Shown: positions 1 to 9,078 of the stretch, piece by piece
Position numbering within the stretch: position 1 is the first letter of the stretch
Layout: each line of letters opens with the position of its first letter
DNA from: Okeania sp. SIO3B5
Lineage (GTDB): Bacteria; Cyanobacteriota; Cyanobacteriia; Cyanobacteriales; Microcoleaceae
Direction: 5' to 3'
DNA length: 34,414 nucleotides
NCBI RefSeq assembly: GCF_010692555.1
Contig: NZ_JAAHHG010000059.1
Coordinates: 1 to 34,414 of the forward strand
Made by a program: the position numbers and the translations under genes
Notes under the pieces: model-generated
Database searches by the model: none
Told to the model about the DNA's origin: nothing
What the model saw: the letters and a program-made list of their open reading frames with translations, nothing else

Positions 1-205
1 TTGTAGATTAACGATTTAAGGAGAACGGAAGATGAGGGGATAGTGGAACAGTGAAATTTGCCAAAATTTGCCGATTTTGAGCGCAAAGTACGCGTCTTTA
101 AGCTCTAAGAGAATATTTGGTTCAACGCCGCTTAAAAGCCTTCATCCCCGTGTCTGGTGTGTCTGGTGTGTCCCCGTGTCTATCGAGAATGAAACAGCCC
201 TGCCC

Positions 206-321
<116 letters not shown>

Positions 322-331
322 TATGCAAACC

Positions 332-1600
332 CTAAATAGGTATTAATACTGTGGCTGCATAGCGATTTGGAGATAAATATTTTTCAGCTAAGTTGAGTAA
401 TTCTTTTGGTTGAAATGCTGTTATTTTTTCTGGATAAGCGATCGCTAACTCTGGTTGTGCTATAGTAAAATAATAACCATAAAGACCTGCTAGCTGTCCC
501 GGACTTTCAATGGAAAACACATAATCATTACATAACAAACGCTGACACCTAGCTAATTCTTCCTCTGAAATCTCTTGAGTTAATAACTCATAAAGGCGAT
601 CGCAAATTCGTGCCTCTACTTCTGGAATATCTTTCGGTTCTAGCATAGCGCTAATAGTAAATAAACTTGAGTCTTGCTGTAAAGAAAAACTGCTAACAAT
701 TCCTTGCACTAAACCTAACTCTTCGCGCAACTCCCTAACTAACCTAGAACTTCTACCATCAGCTAATAATATTGACAGCAAGTCTAATCCATAAGCATCA
801 TCTAGCTGTTCGACTCCAGGTCCCATCCAAGCCATTGTTAGACGACCTTGTTCTAATCTGGGCAAATATATTTCCTGGCGACGAACTTCAGTTATTAAGG
901 GTTCTGCTGCTATTTCAACTCGCGGACAATGAGAACATTTTTCCGCAAAATTGGCAAAAGCTGCACTGACTAATTCTATAACCTGGGTTTGTTCTACTCC
1001 ACCAATAACTACCACTGCCATATTCTCTGGTTGATAGTGATAATTGTGAAAACAACGCATTTCATTAACTTCTCGTTCTCTCAGAAGTTCTGCTGTACCC
1101 ATAACTGAACGTCGGTAGGGATGATATTTGTAAACATTCTCCATCAATGCTTGAAAACCTACCGAATCAACACAATCTTCTGATTGACGAATTTCTTCTA
1201 ATACCACTTCCCGCTCTCTAGCAAATTCTGATTCTGGTATGGAAGCACGCAATAATATTTCTGCCAATGAATGTACTACTTCTTCTACATATTGGGCAGC
1301 AGTTGTAATAAAAAAATGAGCATAGTCGTGACTTGTAGCCGCATTTGCTACTCCGCCACGATTTTCTATGATTTGGTCAAAGATACCAGGGCCTAATTTT
1401 TCTGTTCCCTTAAAAATCATGTGTTCTAGGAAGTGAGCCATACCTGACCATTTATCAGGTTCCTCCCTAGCACCTGCTCTTACCCACACATCTATCACCA
1501 CTGCTGGAGTGGCTGAAATATATTGATGAATAATTGTTAGACCATTATCTAGCTTAAAAACATTAGCTGGAAAATTAGGAGTAGAAGTTGCTACAGACAA
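332..1600 (-). CDS. M16 family zinc peptidase (insulinase-like)
   Basis: This 422-residue protein is a probable zinc metallopeptidase of the M16 (pitrilysin/insulinase/processing-peptidase) family. The inverted zinc motif HFLEH is at residues 56-60 (His56, Glu59, His60). The third ligand expected about 76 residues later is available in the acidic stretch around Glu135/Glu136, so this looks like a catalytically active N-type subunit rather than the inactive partner. Length fits a single-chain bacterial M16B protein with two alpha/beta halves. There is no obvious signal peptide, so it is likely cytoplasmic and degrades peptides, although the substrate cannot be read from sequence. It is monocistronic here. 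Its 3' end lies beside a heptamer tract, and upstream is a repeat-filled gap. Some cyanobacteria encode M16 proteins in adjacent pairs, but no partner is visible in this window. Confidence 0.92.
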   Translation of the reverse strand: MSVATSTPNFPANVFKLDNGLTIIHQYISATPAVVIDVWVRAGAREEPDKWSGMAHFLEHMIFKGTEKLGPGIFDQIIENRGGVANAATSHDYAHFFITTAAQYVEEVVHSLAEILLRASIPESEFAREREVVLEEIRQSEDCVDSVGFQALMENVYKYHPYRRSVMGTAELLREREVNEMRCFHNYHYQPENMAVVVIGGVEQTQVIELVSAAFANFAEKCSHCPRVEIAAEPLITEVRRQEIYLPRLEQGRLTMAWMGPGVEQLDDAYGLDLLSILLADGRSSRLVRELREELGLVQGIVSSFSLQQDSSLFTISAMLEPKDIPEVEARICDRLYELLTQEISEEELARCQRLLCNDYVFSIESPGQLAGLYGYYFTIAQPELAIAYPEKITAFQPKELLNLAEKYLSPNRYAATVLIPI

Positions 1601-1743
1601 TTCTTTTAATAATTATAATTTGGGCTAAAATTTTATTTGCATTGAGATTTAATATTGTAGAGCTTTTTTCCGAGATAATTTGTAACATTTAATACAATCA
1701 ATGGGTCATTGTTGAGGGGCGGGATGAATATAAGTGGTAAGTT

Positions 1744-1836
1744 AAGTAGGAGCAGGCATCCTGCCTGTCTCCATCCTGACCTGTCCCTGTCAAGGAGTGA
1801 AAATATCAGGAACGGGCAAGATGCCCATTCCACAAA
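1744..1836. repeat. dispersed palindromic repeat
   Basis: Two small palindromes lie close together: CAGGCATCCTGCCTG at about 1753-1767 and GGGCAAGATGCCC at 1814-1826. Paired 'gcaggatgcc / gggcaagatgccc' motifs of this kind are common interspersed repeats in filamentous cyanobacteria. No gene is evident between 1601 and 2084; the small open frame on the minus strand here is built from this repeat. Confidence 0.6.
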
Positions 1837-1932
1837 ACTCCAAATATAGCGCTGTGCACAGGCAACAGTTTCTACTCTGAGTGTTATTGCTACCTAAATA
1901 TAGCATTTCTCATAAAGATGAGGTACATTTAC

Positions 1933-2019
1933 GATCCCCCTAAATCCCCCTTAGAAAGGGGGACTTTGAAACCTCCCTTTAAGCGGTTCCCCCCTTATTA
2001 AGGGGGGTTAGGGGGGATC
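1933..2019. repeat. long imperfect inverted repeat (MITE/REP-like hairpin)
   Basis: The left arm GATCCCCCTAAATCCCCCTT (1933-1952) pairs with AAGGGGGGTTAGGGGGGATC (2000-2019), and a smaller nested hairpin fills the loop. It lies just beyond the 3' end of the large SdrD-like gene. It could stop transcription, but no T-run follows, so I call it a mobile repeat rather than a terminator. Confidence 0.8.
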
Positions 2020-2084
2020 TAAAGGGGATCTAAAACTGTATCTCACCAATTTGAGAAACCCTATGTCTAGATTTATCTAGATAT

Positions 2085-5000
2085 CTATAGACGGATATTA
2101 CCAATATTAACACCAGGTACATTAGCACCACCAAAAGTGCTGATAAATACTGGTTCATTAGGACCTGGAACAGTTTGAGTAAAGATTGCTGCCTGCTCTG
2201 GGTTTAGGTCTTGGCGAATTGTATAACTAGCATCTGCTAAATTTGAGAAACCGTAATTACCGTTGGCATCAGTAGCAACGAATATTTCATCAGCATCTCG
2301 AACAGAGTTGTTGTTTTGATCGAAGTAAATAACAACACCACCAATACCAGGTTCGCCAGCATCTAAGAAACCATTACCATTCAGGTCTTCAAAAGTTATC
2401 CCACTAATAGCACCAGTACCACTAGGTAGTATGGGTGGTGGAGGTGGTATAACTGGTGGAGTAGCACTATTGCCAAAGTTGACAAAATTAGCATCATCCC
2501 CTGCAAACAGAGTTAGAGTTGGGTCTTGGGTAGTTTGGAATAGACCTGGTGGGGGAATTTGCAGGACTGTATATGTACCAGGAGGTAACCCATCAAAGTC
2601 GTATACTCCCAGTGAATCAGTAATCGCAGTACGTTCCTCATTGTCTAGAATTGAATTATCATTGCGATCGAGGAATACTGTAGTACCAGGAATACCATTC
2701 TCTCCTGGTTCTAGCAGACCATTACCGTTGATATCATTGAAAACAACACCACCAATACTAACAACAGGAAGAACAGCTTTTGGTAGTCCTGTTGGATCGT
2801 TGGCAAAGTTAACAAAGTCAGCGTTATCCCCTGTTGCCAAATTAACAATGACTGGAGCTGGAACAGTAGAATCAGTGAAACCAGGCAGTGGTTCCTGACG
2901 AATCACATAAGTTCCTGGAGACACGTTGGAAAGATCGTAGCGACCAAATTGATCGGTAAGCGCAAATCGTTCACCATTATCTCGTTCCCCATTATCATTG
3001 GCATCTATATAGATAACAGCATCAGGTAGTTGAGGTTCACCTGGATCGGCCTGACCATCTCCGTTTTCATCTATGAATGCAATACCAGAAATATTACCAA
3101 AACCAGGGGGAGGAATTACTGGAGACTGTCCAAAGTCAATTACCAGATTGGAGTTTTCAAACTCATCAACAGTAATGGTGAGATCTGTTGGAGTAGTAGA
3201 AACAAAGTTGTCCGGAACTGGATTCAGACGTAGTGTATAAGTACCTGGCAACAAACCAACAATTGCATATTCTCCGTCTGTATTTGAGAAGGTATTAGGC
3301 TCAATATCGTCATTATCGAGAATACCATTTTCATTGATATCGACATAGATACGGAAACCAGGAACACCCCTTTCTACAAATTCATTAGGATCAAGGATGC
3401 CATTACCATTCGTATCGTTAAAGTCTTGGATACCATTACCGTTAAAGTCTTCAAAGACAGTTCCAGTAATTAAAGTTTGCGCTTGGTTACCAAAGTTGTA
3501 GACAACACTGTCACCTCCCACACTTACCACTGCTGGCGCAGTAGTCTGGGTAAAGCCAGTACGAATTACTTGTAGAAGCGGATACGAACCTGATAAACCT
3601 GATGTATCTAGACCATAAGTACCATCAGGACCACTAATTTGATTTGGTTCAAACCCTTGTATCTGTCCGTCTGTGTGCACATCTAGGAATACCTCAACAC
3701 CAGGCAAACCTACTTCCCCTTTCAGAGGTTCAAATAGTCCGTTACCGTTGTTGTCAGCAAATACAATTCCACTAACAGTATCTCCTCCTGGTGCTGTGAC
3801 GTTAACACCAAGGTCAACATCATTTAGACTCTGACCGAGGGGAAGATTAATTGGAGTGGGTGAGATATTGGGATCTGGTAGTACCGGACCAACAGTCACA
3901 CTAATAATAGGGTTACTGCTAGTTAGGAATAAGTTTTCTTGCCGAACAACATCAACTGTGTAATTCCCTGGCGTTAAACCATTGAAGAAATAACGACCAT
4001 CAGGATCGGTGAAAGTTTCAGGCTCACTTATATCCAGGTTTCCGTCGCCGTCTACATCTTCGCCATCATCCAGTACACCGTTAAAGTTGAGGTCTTCGTT
4101 GCTATCCAGGTTTCCGTCGCCGTCTAGATCTAGGAAAACTTGAGCAGTTGGAATACCTGCTTCCCCAGACCCTTGAGAACCACTGTTGTCGCTATCAGTG
4201 AAGATTATACCGCTAATGCTGGTGTTGGGGTCAAAGATACTGGTATCACCGAAGTTATAAACGACAACCTCACCTGGAACAACAGGAACAATGGGAGTAG
4301 GAGTAGTGTTAACAAAACCAGCAGGTGGTGTTTCTCGTACTCTGTAGTTACCTGGTGGCAAGGTAAACCGATATTCCCCGTGAGCATCTGTGAGAGTAAA
4401 TGGTTCATTAGCTTCGGCTAAACCATTATTATTTAGATCTACAAAGATTTCGACACCTATAAGTCTTGGTTCATCTGGGCCTGCTAAACCATCACCATTG
4501 CGATCGTCAAATTTAACACCAGTAATTGTACCCGCGCTATCAGTATTTACAATTGGGGGAAGAAGTGGAGGAGGCACTGGGGTAGGACCTGGGGGAGGAA
4601 TTGGAGTTGGAGGAGGGGGAACTATTGGTACATCAGGTTGGTTGCCAATATTCACGAAATTAACGTCGTCACCCCCAACTATAGTAATTACTGGATCGGG
4701 AGTAATTTGGGTAAAGCCTGGTTGTTGAACTTCCCTGACTACATAAGTATTCGGTGGTAAACCTTCAAAGCTATAGCTACCATCTACATTTGTAATAGAT
4801 GTAGGTTCATCAGGGTCTAAAACTTGGTTATTATTGGTATCTAGGTAAATAGTGAATCCACCAAGACCAGGTTCATCTGGATCTACTATATTGTTGCCAT
4901 TATTGTCACTAAATTTAGTACCAGCGATTCTGCCTGTTAATGTAACTTGACTAGCACTTCTGCTTGCTTCTGTTGTAGGATTATCAGTTGTTACGCCAGT

Positions 5001-6935
5001 ATCAGTAGGAGCGTCTGTTACGCCAGTATCAGTAGGAGCGTCTGTTACGCCAGTATCAGTAGGAGCGTCTGCTGTGGCAGTATCAGTATCAGTAGTTCCT
5101 TCTGCTGTGGCAGTATCAGTATCAGTAGTTCCTTCTGGTGCTGCTGGTGCTGCTTCTGGCGCTGGTGCTGCTTCTGGCGCTGGTGCTGGTGGTGGCGCTG
5201 GTGCTGGTGCTGTTTCTGAAACTGGTTCTGGAACTGCAATTACAGCATTACCAACATTGAAGACAATGGGAGCATCACCTTGCAGAACATTAATAGGTGC
5301 ATTCAGAGTAATTTGTTGATCTGGAGTAGTTTGCACAAAACCTGGTTGGGGTATTTCTCGCAAAAAGTAAGTTCCTACAGGAGGATTATTAAAGCTAAAG
5401 TCACCATTAGCATTTGATATTGCAGCAGGTTCTGTAGGATCTAGTATGTTGTTGCCATTTTGGTCTAAGTAGAGGGTGAAGTTTGCTAAACCTGGTTCTC
5501 CTGGATCTAGAACTCCATTTGAATTAAAATCGTTGAACTTATTCCCTATTAAGTCACCCTGAAGTAAAGGAGTGGCAGGAGAGCTACCAATATTAACAAA
5601 GTTAACATCATCTCCACTGGTGACTACAATGACTGGATCTGGAGTTGTTTGAGTAAAACCTGGTTGAGGTACTAATCTGACAACATAAGTATCTGGAGGT
5701 AAAGTATTAAAGCTGTACTCACCTTGACTGTTAGTAATGCTGAATGGTTCTTCTGGGTCAAAGATACCATTTTCGTTGAGGTCTAGATATACAGTAGAGT
5801 TTGATAAACCTACATCTCCTGGATCGACGGCACCATTGGCATTGTTATCTACAAAATTAACACCAGCGATTACATTTATTTCTGCATTACCAAAGTTGAT
5901 ACCAGATAAAGTTCCCCCACTAGGTACATCAACAGTCCGAGAATTAGTTGTTAGATTAAATCCTACTTGTTCCTCTGCTTCCCGAATAGTCACGCGAGTT
6001 GATGTAAGATTAGGTAAGAAGTAAACACCATTACTATCAGTGATATCAAATGGCTCGCCCACATCTAGAATGTGGTTACTATTTAGGTCTGCATAGATCG
6101 TAAAGTTTGGTATTCCAGGTTCGTCAGGATCTAAAATACCATTAGCATTAAAATCTAGATATTTAGTTCCTTCAACATTACCAGTCCCGCTAGGAGTAAC
6201 TATACCAATATCTACAGCTATATCTGGTGGTGTTTCTTCAAAACCAGTAATGATAACTACTGAATTAGGAGTTGTTCTTGCTTCCTCTGGTTGCCTGATA
6301 ACATCAATGTTGTATTGGCCAGGGAATACATCTACATATGAATAAAAACCAAATTCATCTGTAAAAGTACTGGCTTCCCCTTCGTCTAAAATACCATTTC
6401 GGTTGGCATCAAGGAATACTTGGCTACCAGAAATTCCTGGTTCTCCAGGGTCACGGACACCATTAATATTGAGGTCATCAAATAATACACCACTAATATT
6501 ACCTCTACCTGGTCCTGTCACTGGAGGTGGAGGTGGAATTGGAATGGGAATTGGAGTGGGAACTGGTGTTGGGACACCTATACCACTGCCAAGAGCTATC
6601 CTGCTCTCTCTGACCATATTCCCACCGACTATGCTCACTTGTACTGGCAGTGGTGTAGTTGAAACAGTCCCACTAGGCGGAATCTGTCTGACAAAATATT
6701 CACCATCGACTAATCCCAAGAAGTTATAGACACCATCTGGACGACTAATGTTAGATAATTCATTGGGGTCTAGAATACCGTTATTATTCTGGTCTAGATA
6801 GACTGTAACATTACCTATTACTGATTCTGCTGTATCAAAAACGTTATCACTATCTATGTCATTAAATGTGACACCTACTATATTACCGCTCCCGCCAAGT
6901 TGGGAGCTTGCTCTTGTATTTTCATTACTGCTCAC
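2085..6935 (-). CDS. Giant SdrD/Cna-B-type repeat protein with Asp-rich Ca-binding-like loops
   Basis: This 1616-residue protein is built from about 13 repeats of roughly 100-110 residues. Each opens with a strand such as 'ISGxxFxDxNxNG', then 'xDPGEPGxxxxxVYLDxNxNGILDxxE', then 'TDxxGxYxFxxLPPGxYxVRxxxxPGFxxTTP', and closes with 'VNFGN'. This is the SdrD B-like (Cna-B/prealbumin-like beta sandwich) pattern of bacterial surface proteins, and the DxNxNG/DxDGDG loops are likely Ca2+ sites. A Pro/Ala/Glu then Thr/Asp-rich linker (about residues 570-670) splits the array, and proline-rich spacers lie elsewhere. The start is GTG, preceded by a strong GGAGGAG site about 8 nt upstream. No Sec signal, LPXTG motif, transmembrane anchor or type I secretion tail is apparent, so how it leaves the cell is unknown. 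A structural or adhesive extracellular role is inferred from the family. Repeat number may vary between strains. Confidence 0.85.
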   Translation of the reverse strand: MSSNENTRASSQLGGSGNIVGVTFNDIDSDNVFDTAESVIGNVTVYLDQNNNGILDPNELSNISRPDGVYNFLGLVDGEYFVRQIPPSGTVSTTPLPVQVSIVGGNMVRESRIALGSGIGVPTPVPTPIPIPIPPPPPVTGPGRGNISGVLFDDLNINGVRDPGEPGISGSQVFLDANRNGILDEGEASTFTDEFGFYSYVDVFPGQYNIDVIRQPEEARTTPNSVVIITGFEETPPDIAVDIGIVTPSGTGNVEGTKYLDFNANGILDPDEPGIPNFTIYADLNSNHILDVGEPFDITDSNGVYFLPNLTSTRVTIREAEEQVGFNLTTNSRTVDVPSGGTLSGINFGNAEINVIAGVNFVDNNANGAVDPGDVGLSNSTVYLDLNENGIFDPEEPFSITNSQGEYSFNTLPPDTYVVRLVPQPGFTQTTPDPVIVVTSGDDVNFVNIGSSPATPLLQGDLIGNKFNDFNSNGVLDPGEPGLANFTLYLDQNGNNILDPTEPAAISNANGDFSFNNPPVGTYFLREIPQPGFVQTTPDQQITLNAPINVLQGDAPIVFNVGNAVIAVPEPVSETAPAPAPPPAPAPEAAPAPEAAPAAPEGTTDTDTATAEGTTDTDTATADAPTDTGVTDAPTDTGVTDAPTDTGVTTDNPTTEASRSASQVTLTGRIAGTKFSDNNGNNIVDPDEPGLGGFTIYLDTNNNQVLDPDEPTSITNVDGSYSFEGLPPNTYVVREVQQPGFTQITPDPVITIVGGDDVNFVNIGNQPDVPIVPPPPTPIPPPGPTPVPPPLLPPIVNTDSAGTITGVKFDDRNGDGLAGPDEPRLIGVEIFVDLNNNGLAEANEPFTLTDAHGEYRFTLPPGNYRVRETPPAGFVNTTPTPIVPVVPGEVVVYNFGDTSIFDPNTSISGIIFTDSDNSGSQGSGEAGIPTAQVFLDLDGDGNLDSNEDLNFNGVLDDGEDVDGDGNLDISEPETFTDPDGRYFFNGLTPGNYTVDVVRQENLFLTSSNPIISVTVGPVLPDPNISPTPINLPLGQSLNDVDLGVNVTAPGGDTVSGIVFADNNGNGLFEPLKGEVGLPGVEVFLDVHTDGQIQGFEPNQISGPDGTYGLDTSGLSGSYPLLQVIRTGFTQTTAPAVVSVGGDSVVYNFGNQAQTLITGTVFEDFNGNGIQDFNDTNGNGILDPNEFVERGVPGFRIYVDINENGILDNDDIEPNTFSNTDGEYAIVGLLPGTYTLRLNPVPDNFVSTTPTDLTITVDEFENSNLVIDFGQSPVIPPPGFGNISGIAFIDENGDGQADPGEPQLPDAVIYIDANDNGERDNGERFALTDQFGRYDLSNVSPGTYVIRQEPLPGFTDSTVPAPVIVNLATGDNADFVNFANDPTGLPKAVLPVVSIGGVVFNDINGNGLLEPGENGIPGTTVFLDRNDNSILDNEERTAITDSLGVYDFDGLPPGTYTVLQIPPPGLFQTTQDPTLTLFAGDDANFVNFGNSATPPVIPPPPPILPSGTGAISGITFEDLNGNGFLDAGEPGIGGVVIYFDQNNNSVRDADEIFVATDANGNYGFSNLADASYTIRQDLNPEQAAIFTQTVPGPNEPVFISTFGGANVPGVNIGNIRL
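4990..5136 (-). repeat. in-frame coding microrepeats in the Thr/Asp linker of the SdrD-like gene
   Basis: Three perfect 27-bp units (4990-5016, 5017-5043, 5044-5070; encoding DAPTDTGVT) are followed by two perfect 33-bp units (5071-5103, 5104-5136; encoding EGTTDTDTATA). All keep the reading frame. Near-perfect DNA identity implies recent slippage or recombination, so linker length is probably variable. Confidence 0.95.
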
Positions 6936-6994
6936 GTTCTAACTCCTCCACCGTAAATTTATCCAAATAGCAATTTGTATTTAAGTGACATACT

Positions 6995-7023
6995 CCCACG
7001 CCAACCTTAAGGTATAACGTGGG
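6995..7023. repeat. hairpin at the end of an IS200/IS605-type relic
   Basis: CCCACG (6995-7000) pairs with CGTGGG (7018-7023) around an inner 'ccttaagg' palindrome. It lies on the downstream side of the minus-strand TnpB fragment at 7130-7261, where the subterminal hairpin of an IS200/IS605 right end would be. It also sits only about 60 bp upstream of the SdrD-like gene start, so the relic may have replaced the original promoter region. Confidence 0.5.
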
Positions 7024-7129
7024 CTTCTCGTTTCCCAGTCCCGCTATTGCGTTGGACTCCACGAGCTTTAAAGACGGAATGCCCTACCGCCCTATTTTTT
7101 ATATTTATCGCTGCATTCAAACAGATACA

Positions 7130-7261
7130 TCAAGGCAGGCAATTCCCTGCAAAAGTCAGGAAAACCGTTAATAGCAACGTGACGGCAGAACCATCAACGC
7201 AGGCGGTATCTCGCAATGCTTTGAGAAAAATTCCCAAAGCGCCATTCCCATCTCTCGGCAT
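7130..7261 (-). pseudogene. TnpB C-terminal fragment (second TnpB lineage)
   Basis: Read on the minus strand, an open stretch of 43 codons contains 'RDGNGALGIFLKALRDTA' followed by a hydrophobic tail and a stop. The 'RDxNGxxGIFLxAL' block is the RuvC-III region (the catalytic Asp is the D) and tail of a TnpB family common in cyanobacterial IS200/IS605 elements. Nothing upstream continues the protein, so this is a decayed 3' remnant. Its tail differs from the full-length TnpB at 7646-8881, so it came from a different element. The plus-strand open frame across it is antisense and was not kept. Confidence 0.7.
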
Positions 7262-7310
7262 TAAGTGACCAATAATACAGATATACCTTAAATCAAATAT
7301 GATGCCTATA

Positions 7311-7469
7311 ACCGCTCAACTAAACTTACTCAAAGGTCTGAAAGTATAGTCATTCGTAGTGGGTCAAGCACTACAGGGTTAAACGGCAAACCCTTTATTC
7401 CCTGGTCAAAAACATCGGGAATTACTTTTCTAATAATATTCAGAGAAGTTTTCGCTTTCTGTATTTACC
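7311..7469 (-). mobile_element. internally deleted derivative of the neighbouring TnpB element (PATE/MITE-like)
   Basis: This 159-bp piece begins with the same sequence as the right end of the full element (ACCGCTCAACTAAACTTACT at 7311, and at 7617). It retains the last 37 codons of tnpB (7330-7443, stop included, nearly the same protein tail ending LSDL instead of LSGF). It then joins directly to AAGTTTTCGCTTTCTGTATTTACC-like sequence at 7446-7469, which matches the left end of the full element at 8970-8993 in 21 of 24 positions. About 1.2 kb of tnpB is missing, so both ends are kept but not the gene. This is what a non-autonomous IS200/IS605 derivative mobilised in trans would look like. 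Confidence 0.8.
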
Positions 7470-7616
7470 CCAATAACGAGTAAAGCTAAAGCGCAGACGC
7501 TGAGGATTATATCAGGTTGACAAGAATGTGACAATTAGATTAGAAAATAGACTAGAACATTTTATTCTTAAGGCCATAAACAAAATTTAATTATTTAATC
7601 ATTAGTAATATTAAGT

Positions 7617-8993
7617 ACCGCTCAACTAAACTTACTCAAACTTACTCAAAAGCCCGAAAGCTTAGTTGTTCGTAGTGGGTCAAGCACTACAGGGTTAAAC
7701 GGCAAACCCTTTATTCCCTGGTCAAAGACATCAGGAATTACTTTTTTAATAATGTTCAACGACCCATTTACATCTGCATTTAATAATTTATTTTCCCTGG
7801 TTTTATACAGCCCTCTTGTTACTCTTTTCCCACTAAATTTCGGTTTTTTATCTCCATATTTTGGTAAATCATCCCCGTCTAAACAGCTTGATTGAGATGT
7901 ATAAGATTCTTCTGTTATTATGACTTTTATTCCTCTTAATTGGGCTTTATATCTTAACATCCCTATTAACTTAGAATGAGGAATATTCACAAATTGTTGA
8001 TTGTTCTTTTTTCCTAATTTTATTTCTTGTTTACCAGTCTGATTCTGCCCAATAATTAAGATTCCTATTTCATGGTTTACACACCAATCTATTACTCTTT
8101 TACTTGCTGTATGGAGATAGTTTTCTACTCGACAATTTCGTTTGTGAGTTAATTTTTTTAACCGATGAGAATTACATCTATTATGGTTAGTTTTTAATTG
8201 AGATTGTAAATAAGAGCGCTGTTTATTGTAAAATGTATTAATTGCTTTTAATGGTCTGCCTTTAATCAAAAGAGGTGAAATTCCTGTTTGATTTGTAGTT
8301 ACAGCTATTAAGTTATTTACTCCTAAATCTACTCCTGCTACTTGTTGATTTTCTGTTGTTTCCTCCGCTTTTTCATAGACTATTTCTACTATATAACAGC
8401 TACTTTTGGGAATAATTCTTGCCTCTATTATTTCTGTCTGTGAAGTGGGGATTTTTATTTCACTCATCGACAGATGACAAATTCCTTTTTTTAAGGCTTT
8501 TTTGTAAATTAATTCATCTGGATAGGGCAGAATATTTCGACCTTTTGTTTTATGTTTATATTTGGGAATTTTCGGTTTTCCTAAAAATTTATTTGGCTGT
8601 TTCTTCCACTCTCTTAAAGCCGAAAAATAACTTTTCCAACTTTGATCTAATCTCCTAATAATTTGCTTACTTACCTTGGTAGGTAAAGCTTGATAATCAT
8701 AACTTTTAGATATCTTGTGATAAAGTTCATTAAAATTTAATTTCTCTTGATCGGAAAAGAAATATTGACGATAATAATAGTTACCTAAATTAAACAGATT
8801 TTTCGACAAAAAAGCCTTGTGGTCAATTTCTGACCACAAATAATGCGATTTACCGATCACATGACGTTCAACTAGCTTCATACCTTAACTGTAGCTAATC
8901 ACGACTCAGCAGACTTACTAATTTTAGTTTTATAGCTATAGTTATGAGTAAATTTGAGAAACTTTAGACAAGTTTTACTTTTCTGTATTTACC
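7617..8993 (-). mobile_element. IS1341-type (tnpB-only) IS200/IS605 family element
   Basis: The element is delimited by comparison with the short derivative at 7311-7469. The shared right end begins at 7617 and the shared left-end block ends at 8993. It carries only tnpB; no Y1 (HUH) or serine-recombinase tnpA is present, so transposition would need a transposase elsewhere. A CCCCTCTTAAGGGG hairpin at 9015-9028 just outside the left block may also belong to the element, because a similar hairpin appears in the relic at 22271-22320. In such elements an omega (guide) RNA is normally transcribed over the tnpB 3' end and the right end. That RNA is expected here over about 7617-7760 but cannot be proven from sequence. 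Confidence 0.75.
7646..8881 (-). CDS. tnpB: TnpB-family protein with altered RuvC-II and lost zinc finger
   Basis: This 411-residue protein belongs to the OrfB/TnpB family, ancestral relatives of Cas12. Residues 1-180 form the helical N-terminal (RNA/DNA recognition) part. RuvC-I is GVDLGVNN (Asp185) and RuvC-III is NADVNGSLN (Asp370). At RuvC-II, where most TnpBs have an 'IxxEDL' Glu, this one reads ILIIGQNQTGKQE, with Gly278 at the catalytic position. The family's usual CPxCG...CxxCG zinc finger between RuvC-II and -III is replaced by a cysteine-poor stretch with a single Cys (about Cys333). Glu286 or Glu324/325 could stand in as the third acid; TnpB lineages with a relocated RuvC-II glutamate are known. 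Otherwise the frame is intact, and the start is ATG. It may be an active RNA-guided nuclease of a divergent branch, or a binding-only derivative. Confidence 0.88.
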   Translation of the reverse strand: MKLVERHVIGKSHYLWSEIDHKAFLSKNLFNLGNYYYRQYFFSDQEKLNFNELYHKISKSYDYQALPTKVSKQIIRRLDQSWKSYFSALREWKKQPNKFLGKPKIPKYKHKTKGRNILPYPDELIYKKALKKGICHLSMSEIKIPTSQTEIIEARIIPKSSCYIVEIVYEKAEETTENQQVAGVDLGVNNLIAVTTNQTGISPLLIKGRPLKAINTFYNKQRSYLQSQLKTNHNRCNSHRLKKLTHKRNCRVENYLHTASKRVIDWCVNHEIGILIIGQNQTGKQEIKLGKKNNQQFVNIPHSKLIGMLRYKAQLRGIKVIITEESYTSQSSCLDGDDLPKYGDKKPKFSGKRVTRGLYKTRENKLLNADVNGSLNIIKKVIPDVFDQGIKGLPFNPVVLDPLRTTKLSGF

Positions 8994-9078
8994 AAAAAAT
9001 GAGGTCCAAAGCCTCCCCTCTTAAGGGGATGAAAAATATTCAGTTCAGTATTTCAATCCCAATGCTTTAGTGGTGGGT

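Noticed and set aside
1633-1833. Minus-strand open frame of 66 codons upstream of the M16 gene
   Set aside because: It spans a dispersed palindromic repeat, and its hydrophobic composition comes from the repeat; no good start site is seen.
1933-2019. Terminator for the SdrD-like gene
   Set aside because: The hairpin is long and strong, but no T-run follows in either direction, and its GATCCCCC arms fit a dispersed cyanobacterial repeat.
2431-6729. Many plus-strand open frames inside the SdrD-like gene
   Set aside because: They are antisense shadows created by the GC-biased Gly/Pro/Asn repeats of the real minus-strand gene, with no ribosome sites and low-complexity translations.
7047-7268. 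Plus-strand open frame of 73 codons
   Set aside because: The minus strand encodes a recognisable TnpB tail (RDGNGALGIFLKAL); the plus-strand reading matches nothing and is antisense.
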